Of a stretch of DNA of 64,000 nt, positions 25,472-35,341 are shown in pieces. Made by a program: the position numbers and the translations under genes. The notes beneath the pieces were generated by a model. That model was not told where the DNA came from, made no database searches, and saw only the letters and a program-made list of their open reading frames with translations. Numbering within the stretch: the first letter of the stretch is position 1; the number at the start of each line of letters is the position of its first letter. This DNA is from Uranotaenia lowii (Eukaryota; Arthropoda; Insecta; Diptera; Culicidae), in NCBI RefSeq assembly GCF_029784155.1, contig NC_073692.1, positions 234,192,503-234,256,502 on the forward strand, given 5' to 3'.

Positions 25472-25631
25472 ACGTGCACTAAATTGTGCTGGCGCTTAAC
25501 GCCTCTGTAGGTGAAACCTTATGTTTCATTCTGACACAGCCTTCACGTGAAACGTGCACCTTGTTGTGCTGGCGCTTAACGCCTCTGTTAGTGAAACCTT
25601 GTGTTTCATTCTGACGCAAATTTTCTGACAC
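25472..25631 (-). repeat. 80-bp tandem duplication in 3' region
   Basis: Two adjacent copies of an 80-base unit, starting ACGTGCACTAAATTGTGC at 25472 and ACGTGCACCTTGTTGTGC at 25552, both continuing through GCGCTTAACGCCTCTGT and GTTTCATTCTGAC. The copies differ at a few positions. They lie in the untranslated 3' part of the retrotransposon, between the end of pol and the polypurine tract. Confidence 0.75.
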
Positions 25632-25787
25632 AGTACTCAAACGACATATATCTGACAAAATCACATGCTTCATGCTTTTAAATCGGGCATAATTATTGTA
25701 TTTAATTAGGTCTTAATTGAATTTTGATTGGCAAACTGTATAGGTACTTTGAAGACTTCAAAATACAAACTCAAAAACTGACAAAAT

Positions 25788-26020
25788 CTAACTCTGTTGT
25801 TCTTTCTCCGGTGTGACATCATTGTCACGAATTGGTAAGATGCATATCTTCGAAATGCCTCTTTGGTAACTTCCAGATTGCGTTCGAACAGTTACAACTC
25901 TGACATTACCATCTGACCCAGGGTGAATTTCTGACACTCTTCCGATTGCCCACTGTAATGGTGGTAAATTGTCCTCTTTAAGAACTACCATTGTTCCGAC
26001 CTTGATGTCCGGCTCGAAGG
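25788..26020 (-). pseudogene. Detached C-terminus of BEL pol
   Basis: The translated part contains PDIKVGTMVVLKEDNLPPLQ and then RVSEIHPGSDGNVRVVTVRT, the conserved ending of BEL/Pao integrase (the small beta-barrel tail after the DDE core). It should follow directly on the main frame, which stops at 26141 after the conserved KWSKQK. The upstream ATG used by this short frame (at 26072) lies in the inserted LTR fragment, so its first 18 or so residues are not pol. The break may impair integration if no other copy supplies the protein. Confidence 0.8.
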
Positions 26021-26024
26021 ACCA
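26008..26024 (-). other. Second primer-binding site (tRNA-Tyr type)
   Basis: Minus strand TGGTCCTTCGAGCCGGA, 17 bases. From memory of insect tRNA sequences this is complementary to the 3' end of tRNA-Tyr including CCA. It is placed three bases from the TG/CA border of the LTR fragment at 26028, exactly the spacing seen at the element's own 5' LTR. Here it lies inside pol, and its GAGCCGGA also reads as the start of the EPDIKVG codons. Confidence 0.75.
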
Positions 26025-26027
26025 AAA

Positions 26028-26178
26028 TGTTGGGGGAAATTGTTCACCTGAGCACTTTACCGGTTCGGACACTGTCGAAGAAACTCGCGGACAACTTAAT
26101 TCGAACTTCGGATTGTAAATTAATTACTCGCGACGGACTCTTATGTTGGGGCGGTATATTCACGGCAAAGGTTTCGTT
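26028..26178 (-). repeat. Foreign LTR fragment (R-U5-like) inside pol
   Basis: About 150 bp homologous to, but clearly diverged from, the 3' part of the flanking LTRs. Shared landmarks are TGTT..GGGG, CACTTTACCGGTTCGGACAC or CACTCGACCGGTTCGGACAC, CTCGCGGA or TTCGCGGA, and GGTTTCG. It ends at the LTR border on one side and at the KWSKQK codons of pol on the other. It therefore resembles the R-U5 end of a related element's RNA. It introduces the stop at 26141 and separates the integrase tail. Confidence 0.8.
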
Positions 26179-29100
26179 TCTGTTTTGACCATTTCGTTCT
26201 GTTATGCAGATCAGACAAGTATTGAATTGACCATCTTTTCCAAATTTGTTGAGCAGTTTTCTCCATTCTGTGAAATACGTTTAAACGATTTTCTGGTATA
26301 TCTTCCCAGTTCTGTTCTGGGGGTGCAGTGAGCGATTTTTGAACCAAGAAATGACCAGGAGTAAGCACTTCAAAATCGTTTGGATCGTTACTACACGGAG
26401 TGAGCGGACGTGAATTTAGAATTGCCTCAATTTGTACAACGACAGTCTGCAGTTCTTCTAGACCCAACGTGCGTGTACCAATAGTGCGCCTCAAGAGTGA
26501 TTTGAACGACTTCACTGCTGACTCCCAAAGTCCACCAAAATTAGGTGATCGAGCTGGGATAAACTTAAATTCTATCCCCTGGTTTGCTGAGTGCTTTACA
26601 ACCGATTCTTGGAAACTATTCTCGCTGAATAACTTGGAAAGTTCGTCGAGTTTCCGTTTGGCTCCAACAAAATTTCTGCGGTTATCGCACATAATCAAAC
26701 TTGGCGTGCTTCTTCGGCCACAAAACCGTTTGAAAGTGGCAAGAAACCCATCTGTTGACAAATCTGACGCGACTTCAAGATGCACAGCTTTCGTAACCAG
26801 ACACACATAAATGGCTACAAATACCTTCACCGGGCGACATCGCCGTTGGGGGTAAGTGACAAGGAATGGGCCGCAGTAATCTACTCCCACACGTTGAAAT
26901 ACTGGGTTTTGTGTCACTCTTTCCGGGGGTAAATCAGCCATAAGCTGCTCTTGAATTTTGGGTCTAGCACGAAAACAACGTATGCAATTATGGATTACTG
27001 ACCGAGCCAAACTGCCTGCATGAATTGGCCAAAACTTTTGACGAACTGTTGCGATCAACAGCTGCTGTCCAGCGTGAAACAACTTCTGATGGTAATAAGA
27101 CATGACTGATCTGGTAAGCGGATGTTTATAGTCCAAGATAAACGGATGTTTTCTAGTTTCTGAGATTGCTGCATTCTCTAATCGACCACCGACACAAATT
27201 ATTCCATTCATCATGCGTGGATTGAGAGACAGCAACTTTGAACTGACTGAAATCTGACGGTTATTTGACAAATCTGCATATTCTTTCGGAAAACTTTCTT
27301 TTTGGGACAATCTGACTAAGCACTGAAGGGCTTCTTCTAACTCTGAGGCTGACAAGTATCCGACTTTTCTGTTACTGTTGTTACATTTTTGCGCATTGAA
27401 ACGAAATCGCAAAAAGTACGCGGTCAACCGAATTGAATCTACAAGTGAGGCTCTCAATTCAAATATCTCATTGGTTGTCAAAGAATCAGTGACGGCAGTG
27501 ACAGCTCCTCTCTCTTCGAGCATGGAACTGGGTATTTCTGGGCAAACTTGTGGAGGTTGAGGCCAATGCGATTCCTCCAATCGTAACCAACTGGGACCAT
27601 GAAACCAAAGAGACTGATACTGTAACTGAGCGGGGGTCATTCCTCGCGATATGATATCCGCTGGGTTTTCTGTGCCTGCGACATGACTCCACACGCCCGA
27701 CCGTGTAATATGCTGGATTTCGGACACCCGATTTGCCACAAAATTAGTCCATCTTGACGGTGAAGATGCAAGCCAACATTTGACTATCATCGAATCTGTC
27801 CAGAAAAACGATTTGAAAGAAGACAGCTCCGTGCCTTTCACGAGCTTCTCAAACAGGTGAGCAAGCAGTAATGCAGACGATAGCTCTAACCTTGGAATTG
27901 ACTGACGTTTCTTCTTTTTCTGGAGATTCTCTAGAGGGGCAACTCGTGATTTTGAGGTCATCAATTGAACAACAGTTTCTCCCGATTCTGACACAGTTCT
28001 GACATAAATACAGGCCCCATAGGCCTTCTCTGACGCATCACAAAATCCATGAATTTGTAATGAACTGACTGTTTTACTGACACCCACCCATCGTGGTACT
28101 GACACATTATCTAACCCAATCAAATTTCTTCTGTATTCATCCCAAGCGCTTTTCAAATCTTCGGTAAGTTCGTCATCCCATCCACATTGTAGTTTCCAAA
28201 GTTCTTGAACGAAAATTTTTGCCTGAATAATCACAGGACCGACTAATCCCAATGGATCAAATAACTTGGAAACATCTGACAAAATTGACCTTTTCGTAAT
28301 GGGTGCTGAACTCTTCCAACTTGGGGTACTAAACCGAAAAACATCTGACTCCGGTTCCCATAACAATCCCAAAGTTTTCACCGTCGAGCTTGATGAATCA
28401 AGCTCCAAAACCGAACGTTCATCTCGAAGATTTTCAGGGATTTCTAAGAGTATTTCTGAGCTGTTCGAAACGTATTTTCGCAAAGACATACCTGCTGAGT
28501 CCATTAATTCTGACATTTCTTTGACTAACTGAACACCTTCTTCGATACTGTCAACTCCAGCAAGCATATCATCGACGTAGAAACAACGACCCAAAATCTT
28601 CGACGCTAAGGGATGAGTTTTAGAACCCTGATCGGCTAGGACTTGCAAACACTTTGTTGCCAAGTAAGGCGCTGACGCTGTTCCGTAGGTTACTGTTAAC
28701 AACTCGTAAGTGCGAAGGGGTTGATCGGTGGAGTCTCGCCAGAGAATTCTCTGCAATTTTTGGTCTGCTTTCTGGATTTGGATCATACGGTACATTTTGG
28801 CAATATCTGCCACAATCGCAAACTGACACAATCTGAATCGCAAAACAATATCGATCAGCTCATCTTGTATAACCGGGCCAACCATAAGCGCATCATTCAA
28901 AGAGACTCCTGTCGACGACTTACAGGAAGCGTCGAAAACCACCCGTAACTTTGTCGTGGTACTTTCGGGCTTAAGAACTGCGTGATGCGGCAAATAGTAG
29001 CAAACTTCATTTAACTGACTTGAGCTGTCGATAACTTCTGACATATGACCAAGACTCTGATACTCATGAATAAATTCAGAATACAACCTTTTCAATTCAG

Positions 29101-31375
29101 AATCCATTGATAATCGTTTCTCCAAACTCAAAAACCGTTTCGTGGCGATAACTCTGGAATCTCCAATTCGATTCAAGAAACCTTCTTTTTTGGGTAACGT
29201 TACAACAAATCTTCCTGACTCATCTCTGACAGTAGTATTCTTAAAAATCTCTTCACAAGCTGACTCTTCAATCGACTGAATGCTGCGAACATGACATGTT
29301 TCGAGCTCCCAAAAACGTGTAAGCTGATCTTGTATGTCACCGACTGAACAGACATAAACTTCTGACTGAGAAACTGAATTTTGATTATTGGGCAATCTAC
29401 CAGACACAATCCATCCGAAAACTGTATTCTGTAATGTGGGTCCGTTCTCTAACGGCTTCATTCTTCCATCTGACAGTAAATCCATATAAAATTCGGCTCC
29501 AATTATAACATCAATTGGACCAGACTCATAAAACCCAGGATCTGCTAAACAGGCCGAACTCGGCAGCGTAAGGATCGAAGGATCAAAAGCAGCAGTAGGC
29601 AGATCAACTGTTAACCTTGGCAGTACAAAAAATTGCATCCATTCTTTAAACTGCGAAATTCTGGGGGATCTGGAACCAACTTCTGCGGAAACTAACTTCG
29701 TTGAAACCATTTGAGAGGAGCCAATGCCTTGCACCGACAAAAACGTTGGAGTTTCATGGAACTTAAGCCGTCGAGAGAATTCACGTGTCATCAAACAATG
29801 CTGAGAACACGAATCTAGCAGCGCACGTGCCAGAAGTGTATTTCCAAAACGATCCTTGACACGGATCATCGCCGTGGACAGTAAAATATTACGAGACGGT
29901 GTAAACGGAAGTGCTACGTAATTCTGACTTGTGGTGGCTTGTGCGTTGTCTGGATTTGTGTTTGTGTTGTGTGAGTGGGTTTGTGCATGCTGTGTAGTGG
30001 TGTGCGCATGCTGTATTGGTCTTGAGTTGTGTGGTTGTTGTTGATTCATTGGCTGCGGTTGCGATTGAAACGGTATCTGTTGCGCCGAACGCGTTTGACT
30101 CTGCTGTCGGTATTGTGCCGAAAACTGCGGCTGTGGAACGGAGGATCTAGAATGTAACATACTGTGGTGCTTCTGCTGACAATGATGGCAAGAACCTCGT
30201 TCACAATTTCGGTAGAAGTGGCCTGGCATCAAACAATTCCGACACAACTTGTTGCGAATGGCAGCATCCATTCGCTCGGGAACCTTCATCCGTTGAAATT
30301 TGCCACACTGGAACGGTGAGTGCCACGGATCTGCACAGAACGGACAACGTGAAACTGATCTGATGGTTGTATTGCAAACTGTTGATTTCGTCTGACGGGC
30401 TTCGGATGGTGGATTTCTTGCAGAGGTGATTGATTGGAGAACAGAGCAGTGACCTTGCAAGAACAGAAGCAGCTCTTCGTACGTTGGGACCTCCTTAGAC
30501 CCGTAATGCGTCTCCCATTGGCGCAATGTTGCAGAATCTAGCCTAGAACACAACATGTAGACTAATATTGTGCTCCAAGACTCCGTTGGCTCTCCGATTT
30601 TCTGCAACATCATCAAGTTTTTCTCGAACTCGCTGATGAGGAAGTTCAGACCGTCGTAATTCTCCTTTTTCAGCGGTTCGAGGGCGAAAAGAGCGTCGAG
30701 ATGAGCCTTCACAATCAGCTTCTTATTTTCATAGCGAACTTGTAAAGTTTTCCAGGCGACGTCGTAGTTTGCCTCTGAAAGCTCAATGTTGTTGATTTCC
30801 TTAAGTGCATCACCCTGCAGAGAGGAACGAAGGTATGTAAATTTATCCATAGACGTCAGATGCTCGTTGTCATGAATAAGGCTTCGGAAAGAATCCCGGA
30901 ATGTAATCCACTCTCTTATTTTTCCACTGAAGGACGGCAAACGTATCTCTGGTAGCTTTACTCTCGAAGTATTTCCTGACGCAGACTGACTCTGACTGTT
31001 GCTGGTTGTGTTCACACCCAAGGCATCCTTATCACCTTGGAGTCTAAGGAGGTCACCTCGGATGGCGAAGTATCGGTCATCGAATTGCTGTAGAACCTTG
31101 TCGTTTTCCTCTTCACGTTGCTTGGCAATCTCTCCTTTGACTACACTGTCAGCATCTTTCTGCTCTTTTTCATCCGCTTCATCCAGCAAAAGTTCAATTT
31201 TGCTCCGTATTTCAAAAAACTCACTGTACACAGTATCAATCACATGCAATCTCGAACTTAATTGACACCGATCACTATCAGTCTGATAGGTTTGGATGAA
31301 TCTATCCGTACCCTCAAAAATAACATATAACTGCCGTTCACGTTTTAGCAAAGCCTTCAGCGTACTTTTAGACAT
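26141..31375 (-). CDS. BEL/Pao Gag-Pol polyprotein, truncated C-terminus
   Basis: A single 1744-codon frame counted from the ATG at 31375, which starts the MSKSTLKALLKRER peptide typical of Gag. An in-frame ATG at 31483 exists, but its 36 residues look like leader. Approximate order: Gag core (DUF1759-type, LPEIRLPSFSGKIREW) 140-315; Cys/His knuckles (CRNCLMPGHFYRNC, CHHCQQKHHSMLH) 340-410; aspartic protease near 520 with ALLDSCSQ, where a Gly is usual after Asp-Ser; reverse transcriptase 780-960 with YVDD at 933-936; RNase H from about 1112 (GFCDASEKAYGACIY); integrase zinc finger about 1420-1465 (CIRC), then catalytic Asp near 1502 (VDYCGPF), Asp near 1561 (CDNRRNF, normally SDNGTNF) and Glu near 1616 (WESAVKSF). 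It ends at KWSKQK followed by eleven foreign residues from the LTR fragment. No internal stop or frameshift otherwise. Confidence 0.93.
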   Translation of the reverse strand: MSKSTLKALLKRERQLYVIFEGTDRFIQTYQTDSDRCQLSSRLHVIDTVYSEFFEIRSKIELLLDEADEKEQKDADSVVKGEIAKQREEENDKVLQQFDDRYFAIRGDLLRLQGDKDALGVNTTSNSQSQSASGNTSRVKLPEIRLPSFSGKIREWITFRDSFRSLIHDNEHLTSMDKFTYLRSSLQGDALKEINNIELSEANYDVAWKTLQVRYENKKLIVKAHLDALFALEPLKKENYDGLNFLISEFEKNLMMLQKIGEPTESWSTILVYMLCSRLDSATLRQWETHYGSKEVPTYEELLLFLQGHCSVLQSITSARNPPSEARQTKSTVCNTTIRSVSRCPFCADPWHSPFQCGKFQRMKVPERMDAAIRNKLCRNCLMPGHFYRNCERGSCHHCQQKHHSMLHSRSSVPQPQFSAQYRQQSQTRSAQQIPFQSQPQPMNQQQPHNSRPIQHAHTTTQHAQTHSHNTNTNPDNAQATTSQNYVALPFTPSRNILLSTAMIRVKDRFGNTLLARALLDSCSQHCLMTREFSRRLKFHETPTFLSVQGIGSSQMVSTKLVSAEVGSRSPRISQFKEWMQFFVLPRLTVDLPTAAFDPSILTLPSSACLADPGFYESGPIDVIIGAEFYMDLLSDGRMKPLENGPTLQNTVFGWIVSGRLPNNQNSVSQSEVYVCSVGDIQDQLTRFWELETCHVRSIQSIEESACEEIFKNTTVRDESGRFVVTLPKKEGFLNRIGDSRVIATKRFLSLEKRLSMDSELKRLYSEFIHEYQSLGHMSEVIDSSSQLNEVCYYLPHHAVLKPESTTTKLRVVFDASCKSSTGVSLNDALMVGPVIQDELIDIVLRFRLCQFAIVADIAKMYRMIQIQKADQKLQRILWRDSTDQPLRTYELLTVTYGTASAPYLATKCLQVLADQGSKTHPLASKILGRCFYVDDMLAGVDSIEEGVQLVKEMSELMDSAGMSLRKYVSNSSEILLEIPENLRDERSVLELDSSSSTVKTLGLLWEPESDVFRFSTPSWKSSAPITKRSILSDVSKLFDPLGLVGPVIIQAKIFVQELWKLQCGWDDELTEDLKSAWDEYRRNLIGLDNVSVPRWVGVSKTVSSLQIHGFCDASEKAYGACIYVRTVSESGETVVQLMTSKSRVAPLENLQKKKKRQSIPRLELSSALLLAHLFEKLVKGTELSSFKSFFWTDSMIVKCWLASSPSRWTNFVANRVSEIQHITRSGVWSHVAGTENPADIISRGMTPAQLQYQSLWFHGPSWLRLEESHWPQPPQVCPEIPSSMLEERGAVTAVTDSLTTNEIFELRASLVDSIRLTAYFLRFRFNAQKCNNSNRKVGYLSASELEEALQCLVRLSQKESFPKEYADLSNNRQISVSSKLLSLNPRMMNGIICVGGRLENAAISETRKHPFILDYKHPLTRSVMSYYHQKLFHAGQQLLIATVRQKFWPIHAGSLARSVIHNCIRCFRARPKIQEQLMADLPPERVTQNPVFQRVGVDYCGPFLVTYPQRRCRPVKVFVAIYVCLVTKAVHLEVASDLSTDGFLATFKRFCGRRSTPSLIMCDNRRNFVGAKRKLDELSKLFSENSFQESVVKHSANQGIEFKFIPARSPNFGGLWESAVKSFKSLLRRTIGTRTLGLEELQTVVVQIEAILNSRPLTPCSNDPNDFEVLTPGHFLVQKSLTAPPEQNWEDIPENRLNVFHRMEKTAQQIWKRWSIQYLSDLHNRTKWSKQKRNLCREYTAPT

Positions 31376-31941
31376 TGCTACACTTCTTATAATCTGACAC
31401 TGCACCAAATATGTTACACTGCAATAGTAATTCACTGACCGATAAATCGACTCAACGTTCCACAGTACCGATAAAACTGACAACTGACAACCCTATTGAC
31501 AGCAGCGAGGGGGAGGCAACCAATAAAAAAAACAGCAAAGTGAAATGATGCGGCAGAAACCGAGACCAAATTACAGCGTACAAGGCTCACACCACATGCA
31601 ACAAACCAAGACTTACTCACATGCAAAATCTTTATTTATTTTCACTCAGGTAGGCCACATGCATCAAGCCACCAATCGTATACACTTTACCGTTCTCGTA
31701 ACAAACCAAAAAAAGGCCTTTAGTTCCTCCTGGATCTGCTTCCAAAAACTGCAGTATCTCCCAGCTGATAGATTGCAATTTTCAATTGCACCCAAATCTG
31801 CGATGGCGTCGCGGCGTCGTCTCTCAGTTGCTGTAGCGATGGCGAATCCGGCGTCCAAAATGGTGCAGCTATCAGGCAGGAACAATAGCTCGAACAGCTT
31901 CACTATTCCGCGGTTCACAGGGCTTCCACAAATGTCCTGAA
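31376..31941 (-). other. 5' leader of BEL element
   Basis: Untranslated leader between the primer-binding site and the gag ATG. A 106-codon minus frame at 31664-31984 crosses the LTR border and is not a conserved BEL gene. No other feature recognised. Confidence 0.6.
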
Positions 31942-31959
31942 TCTGGCTTCGAAGGACCA
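31942..31959 (-). other. Primer-binding site of BEL element
   Basis: Three bases inside the 5' LTR the minus strand reads TGGTCCTTCGAAGCCAGA. It equals the tRNA-Tyr complement seen at 26008-26024 except for one extra A and a G-to-A change. This is the position where minus-strand DNA synthesis would be primed. Confidence 0.7.
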
Positions 31960-31962
31960 AAA

Positions 31963-32272
31963 TGTTCAGGGGAAAAACGATCACCCAATCACTCGACCGG
32001 TTCGGACACTTTGCGGGAATTCGCGGAATGAATAAAAACGAGCACTGACTTCGACTTTAGATTCGCGGCGGTTTATTTTGGGGCAAGTAGATTTGTTCGC
32101 GGCTATGGTTTCGGTTCAACTGTGCTGCTGCTGATGTTTCAATCAGCTGTTTCGGCAGTCACGCACTAACACACCCGCAACGGCAGAACTGTCAAGCCGT
32201 GCGATGTTTTTTGATTGCTGGGGGTGTTCAAGCATTCTACAAGATCGATATATTCGCTATCTTTTTCTATCA
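31963..32272 (-). repeat. 5' LTR of BEL element
   Basis: 310 bp, same sequence by eye as the 3' LTR. By alignment with the R-U5-like fragment inside pol, transcription may begin near 32120 on the minus strand, where the sequence reads CACAGTTGAACC. An AATAAA at 32072-32077 lies downstream of that point, as needed for the polyadenylation signal in R. No TATA box is evident. Confidence 0.92.
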
Positions 32273-32277
32273 ACAAG

Positions 32278-32512
32278 GTCAAATTCACTCAGCCGAACAC
32301 GCATTCCGCATCTTCCCATGCAATGAAGTGGCCCGAAGGAAGGCGCAGATCAAAGAAATTGGAGAAACCCTAGAGTGGAGCAGTTGGACAGTTTCGGTTC
32401 ATTACTTGGACCTCAAAGCAAGATTCGTCAAGCTGGTGCGTGAGGAAAAAGGTTGTTTGCTTTACTTCTCTCAGTCTGTTCGTTCAACTTTAGGCAAATC
32501 AGGGAAATGTTA
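32278..32512 (+). pseudogene. Right part of frame split by retrotransposon
   Basis: Open for 78 codons from the insertion point to a stop formed by the TAG at the start of the next transposon. The peptide is protein-like and charged (for example CNEVARRKAQIKEIGETLEW), and its base composition is nearer 50% GC than the AT-rich surroundings. It continues in phase with 24273-24311 once the retrotransposon and one duplicate are removed. A GTGAGG near 32441 could be a splice donor. Family not recognised. It may be a host exon or coding remnant of an older element. Confidence 0.35.
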
Positions 32513-33366
32513 GGGGAACATGCGCTATTATGCGCCACCTAAGCGAATCGCTGATTTTCTATGTATTCCACGTACAAATTGTGTTAAAAATGGGTGTAAT
32601 CGTTGAAGAAAAGCGTTTTCTACGAATTCCTATAATTTTTCATTACTCAAATTGCTACAGCTTCTTCAAAAACATGATTTTTTAAAACCATATTCAAAGC
32701 CACAGAACAAAACTGTGTTGCGAATACGCGCCGCTGTGTATTCAATACGCGCCTAGCAGCCGAACACACCCGAGAGCAGCCGAAGACCGAAAACACACCA
32801 ATACTTACAGACACTTTGACTGAAAAGAAAATCAAAATGGACTAATAGAAATTTAACAAAAATTGAAAAATAGATTTTTTGGGCTAAATTTACGCTCAAA
32901 ATATGGCTTTAGACTTTTTGTTCATTTTCAATGAAAATTGGCCTTTTTGGAAAATTAATGCTATTTTCAGCCTACTACGATTGGCGCGTTATAAAGAGCG
33001 CATTGGCTGTGATAGAACATACCCATGAAAAGCATACCTTAGCGAGTTCTGTATGATTTTTTAGCAAAAAATCATAATTTAGATTCTCCTCTATCGATGT
33101 GTCAGAAAATATTGTCTTATTCATTTTTCTCTGCTTGGTGACACCTTATTAAAAGAGTTTTAAAATTTAGATCGAAATGAAAAAAACCTGATTTGTGAAA
33201 TTATCACGACACAGGGTCATTTTAAGGTAAAATTCATACTTGCCATGACCAATCACAGCATTTAAAACAAATTGGTAATATTTTGCAGGCTTAAAATGTT
33301 TCAGATTCTTCAAAACAAGAGTGGCGCGTATTAGCCACATGGGGCGTTATATGAACTTTTCCCCTA
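32511..33366. mobile_element. TA-flanked TAGGGGA element with GCGCC motifs
   Basis: Left end TAGGGGAACATGCGCTATTA, right end the inverse of TAGGGGAAAAGTTCATATAA. Repeated CGCGCC/ATTATGCGCC-type motifs occur in both orientations near both ends and inside (about 32536, 32724, 32746, 32983, 33322, 33344), forming imperfect inverted subterminal repeats. No coding sequence. The 62-codon minus frame at 32647-32835 is not recognised. Confidence 0.65.
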
Positions 33367-35291
33367 CATAACATTTGCCGTCTGTCTTTCTGTCTTTCTA
33401 TGCCCTGCCGAATGTCTCCGCATGGCGATGATGAATGATGGATTGACGCGCGGGCTGCTTGCTTATGTCAAGTGTTTGGAGTGCTCGTCGAAGTCGAACC
33501 GATGAGAGGTGCAAAACAACACTGTCTGTCTAACTATGATGGGGGCATAATTTCACAGAAATGCCACAGGGCGTATAAAAGGCTTTCACATTGAACTTGT
33601 GAAAATGCCCTAGCTAGCAGGTGACAACTGCCCTGGATATCTTGAGGCCTTTTTTGGGCTGTTGAAAATATGTTTGTTTTTCATTTGTTTTGATGACAGC
33701 TCAATCGTTTTGACTGCTGCCAACTTGAATTTTATTGTTGATGTGGAGACTGTTTTTAACCACTTTTCAATTTTTAACATCAGTTGCAGTAGTTTCTTCT
33801 TACATTTTTAAAATCAAACCAAGTACCTAGTACAAAAAAAGCCAAATTTCAAAACTAGTAAGATTTCAATAACTTAAGAATAAATAAGATTTTGTATGTT
33901 TCTGGAAGGTACAAAAACAACAAATTTTAAAAAAAAATCAGAGGTTTTAAAAACGAACAAATTAAAATGCAGTGTGAACTGATCATTCGAACGCATCTGA
34001 TTGAAAACTGTGATTAGCATAGGTGCAAAATATTCAAAATATTTTGATCGCAATCGGCTTGGCACGAGCGAGCTCCACTTAATGCCGGCGAATCTGAGAG
34101 GCAAAATGTTAAACACTTTGAATCATACGAAATTAGTGATTCAGCTGCCAGGAAAATAAAGAACGGAGTACCAAAATCAAAACACTTCCACTGCATAGAA
34201 AATGCAGCTACAATAACCTCCCTCTCTCATTGCAACTGCATTGGGGCGGCGGCATTGATGCAAGAAATCAACAGCACAATGAGCAAATTGCCGTTGTATT
34301 GTTTTTGTTTTTGTTGCCTCTTTTTTGTTGTTGCCAGCTCCCTTACCATGCTTCAGCCTTGCCCCTCAGAAACCGCGAGAAGATTGCGTGGGTGGAGTCA
34401 ATCTCGAAGCAACATACATACTGAGGTACATAGATACATATGTTGGGAATGAGGCAACGCGCGCGCGAGAAATAAAACATTCCTTCGAAAGGCACAAGAG
34501 CACAAAGTTCAAACGCCTGAACAGCTGCCCTGAAGGGTCTCTGCAATGCGGATCAACGCCTTTCGGTTCCAAAATAAAATACCAAGCATCGTCGTCGGAA
34601 AATCAGAACTAGAAAATGAAAGAATGCCAATGCGACGACGCGACGCCCCCTCAGCTCCAATTGACTTGTTTAGGCTGAGTTGTTGCTTAAAGTGTGCCTT
34701 AATTGGCAAACTGTTGTTGTTGAAAAAATAAAACCCATAAAACACCTCAACAGTATGGCACGAGACCTTTTAAAAATTAAAAGGTGAACCGATTTAAGGT
34801 CTCTTTATAGCCTTAGGATGTCTGCCGGTGAACGAAAAATGCATCAGCTGGTAAATTGTGGCTATGGTGTGTTTATGCACTAGTTTTCGCACCCTCTGGG
34901 CGGCTTCTGAGGTCGTGTGTTAATGTTACAAAATTCTACAATGTACTTAACAACTTTCAAGTTTGGGTTTGCAATTTCTAATTTTTTTTCAACTGAGATT
35001 ACTTTAACTTACAAGCTGGTTGAGGTAGCCTTACCCAAGGGAATCCAGTTTCTAATTTTTTTTCGTCTGAATTGCAACAAATGCCTCATAATAGCTACTA
35101 CCGAGGCAAATTCCTTTGTTTGATAATTTCTCAAATTCCCTGTTTCTGAATTTTGATTTATTTCAATATTAAGATTAGAGATTTTTCATGAAATACAAAT
35201 AAACCTTTTTGTTGAGATATGAAAATTGTATTTTTTCAAACGAGAAGATTTTTGCGATCTAGTGTGAAATTTTCAAACAAAGTTTATCATT
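33367..35291. other. Mixed sequence, no gene called
   Basis: The first 300 bases are moderately GC-rich with CTGTCTTT repeats, followed by AT-rich DNA and a second GC-richer block at about 34200-34720 that is open in several frames on both strands, none recognisable. A TATAAAAG at 33574-33581 is listed separately. Confidence 0.35.
33574..33581 (+). promoter_or_regulatory. TATA-like box
   Basis: TATAAAAG in a GC-flanked context (GGGCGTATAAAAGGC), a good match to the insect TATA consensus. No convincing initiator or coding exon follows within the next few hundred bases, so this is only a candidate core promoter. Confidence 0.2.
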
Positions 35292-35341
35292 TAGGGGAAC
35301 TGGGGGCAAATAAGACGTCCACGATAAGAAGTATCTTTTAT

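Larger units (their letters stand above)
24312..32272 (-). mobile_element. BEL/Pao LTR retrotransposon, minus strand
   Basis: A 7961-bp element bounded by two 310-bp LTRs (24312-24621 and 31963-32272) that begin TGTTCAGG and end TATCA, and by a 5-bp target duplication ACAAG (24307-24311 and 32273-32277). The LTRs look identical by eye, implying very recent insertion. Gene order on the minus strand is leader, primer-binding site, one gag-protease-RT-RNase H-integrase frame, then the 3' region. This order, with integrase last and the YVDD polymerase, is that of the BEL/Pao superfamily. The C-terminal part of pol is separated from the main frame by a 150-bp piece of a different BEL-type LTR plus a primer-binding site. 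The element sits in a frame that would otherwise be continuous. Confidence 0.93.

Noticed and set aside
25472..25631. CRISPR-like direct repeats
   Set aside because: Two adjacent 80-bp copies without spacers inside a retrotransposon in a eukaryotic sequence.
26008..26024. tRNA-Tyr fragment as an RNA gene
   Set aside because: Only 17 bases complementary to the tRNA 3' end, placed next to an LTR border; this is a primer-binding site.
31664..31984. 106-codon minus frame at the 5' LTR border
   Set aside because: It begins in the LTR and crosses the primer-binding site; such a gene is not part of the BEL layout.
33574..33581. TATA box as proof of a gene
   Set aside because: No downstream initiator or coding exon could be identified; kept only as a low-confidence site.
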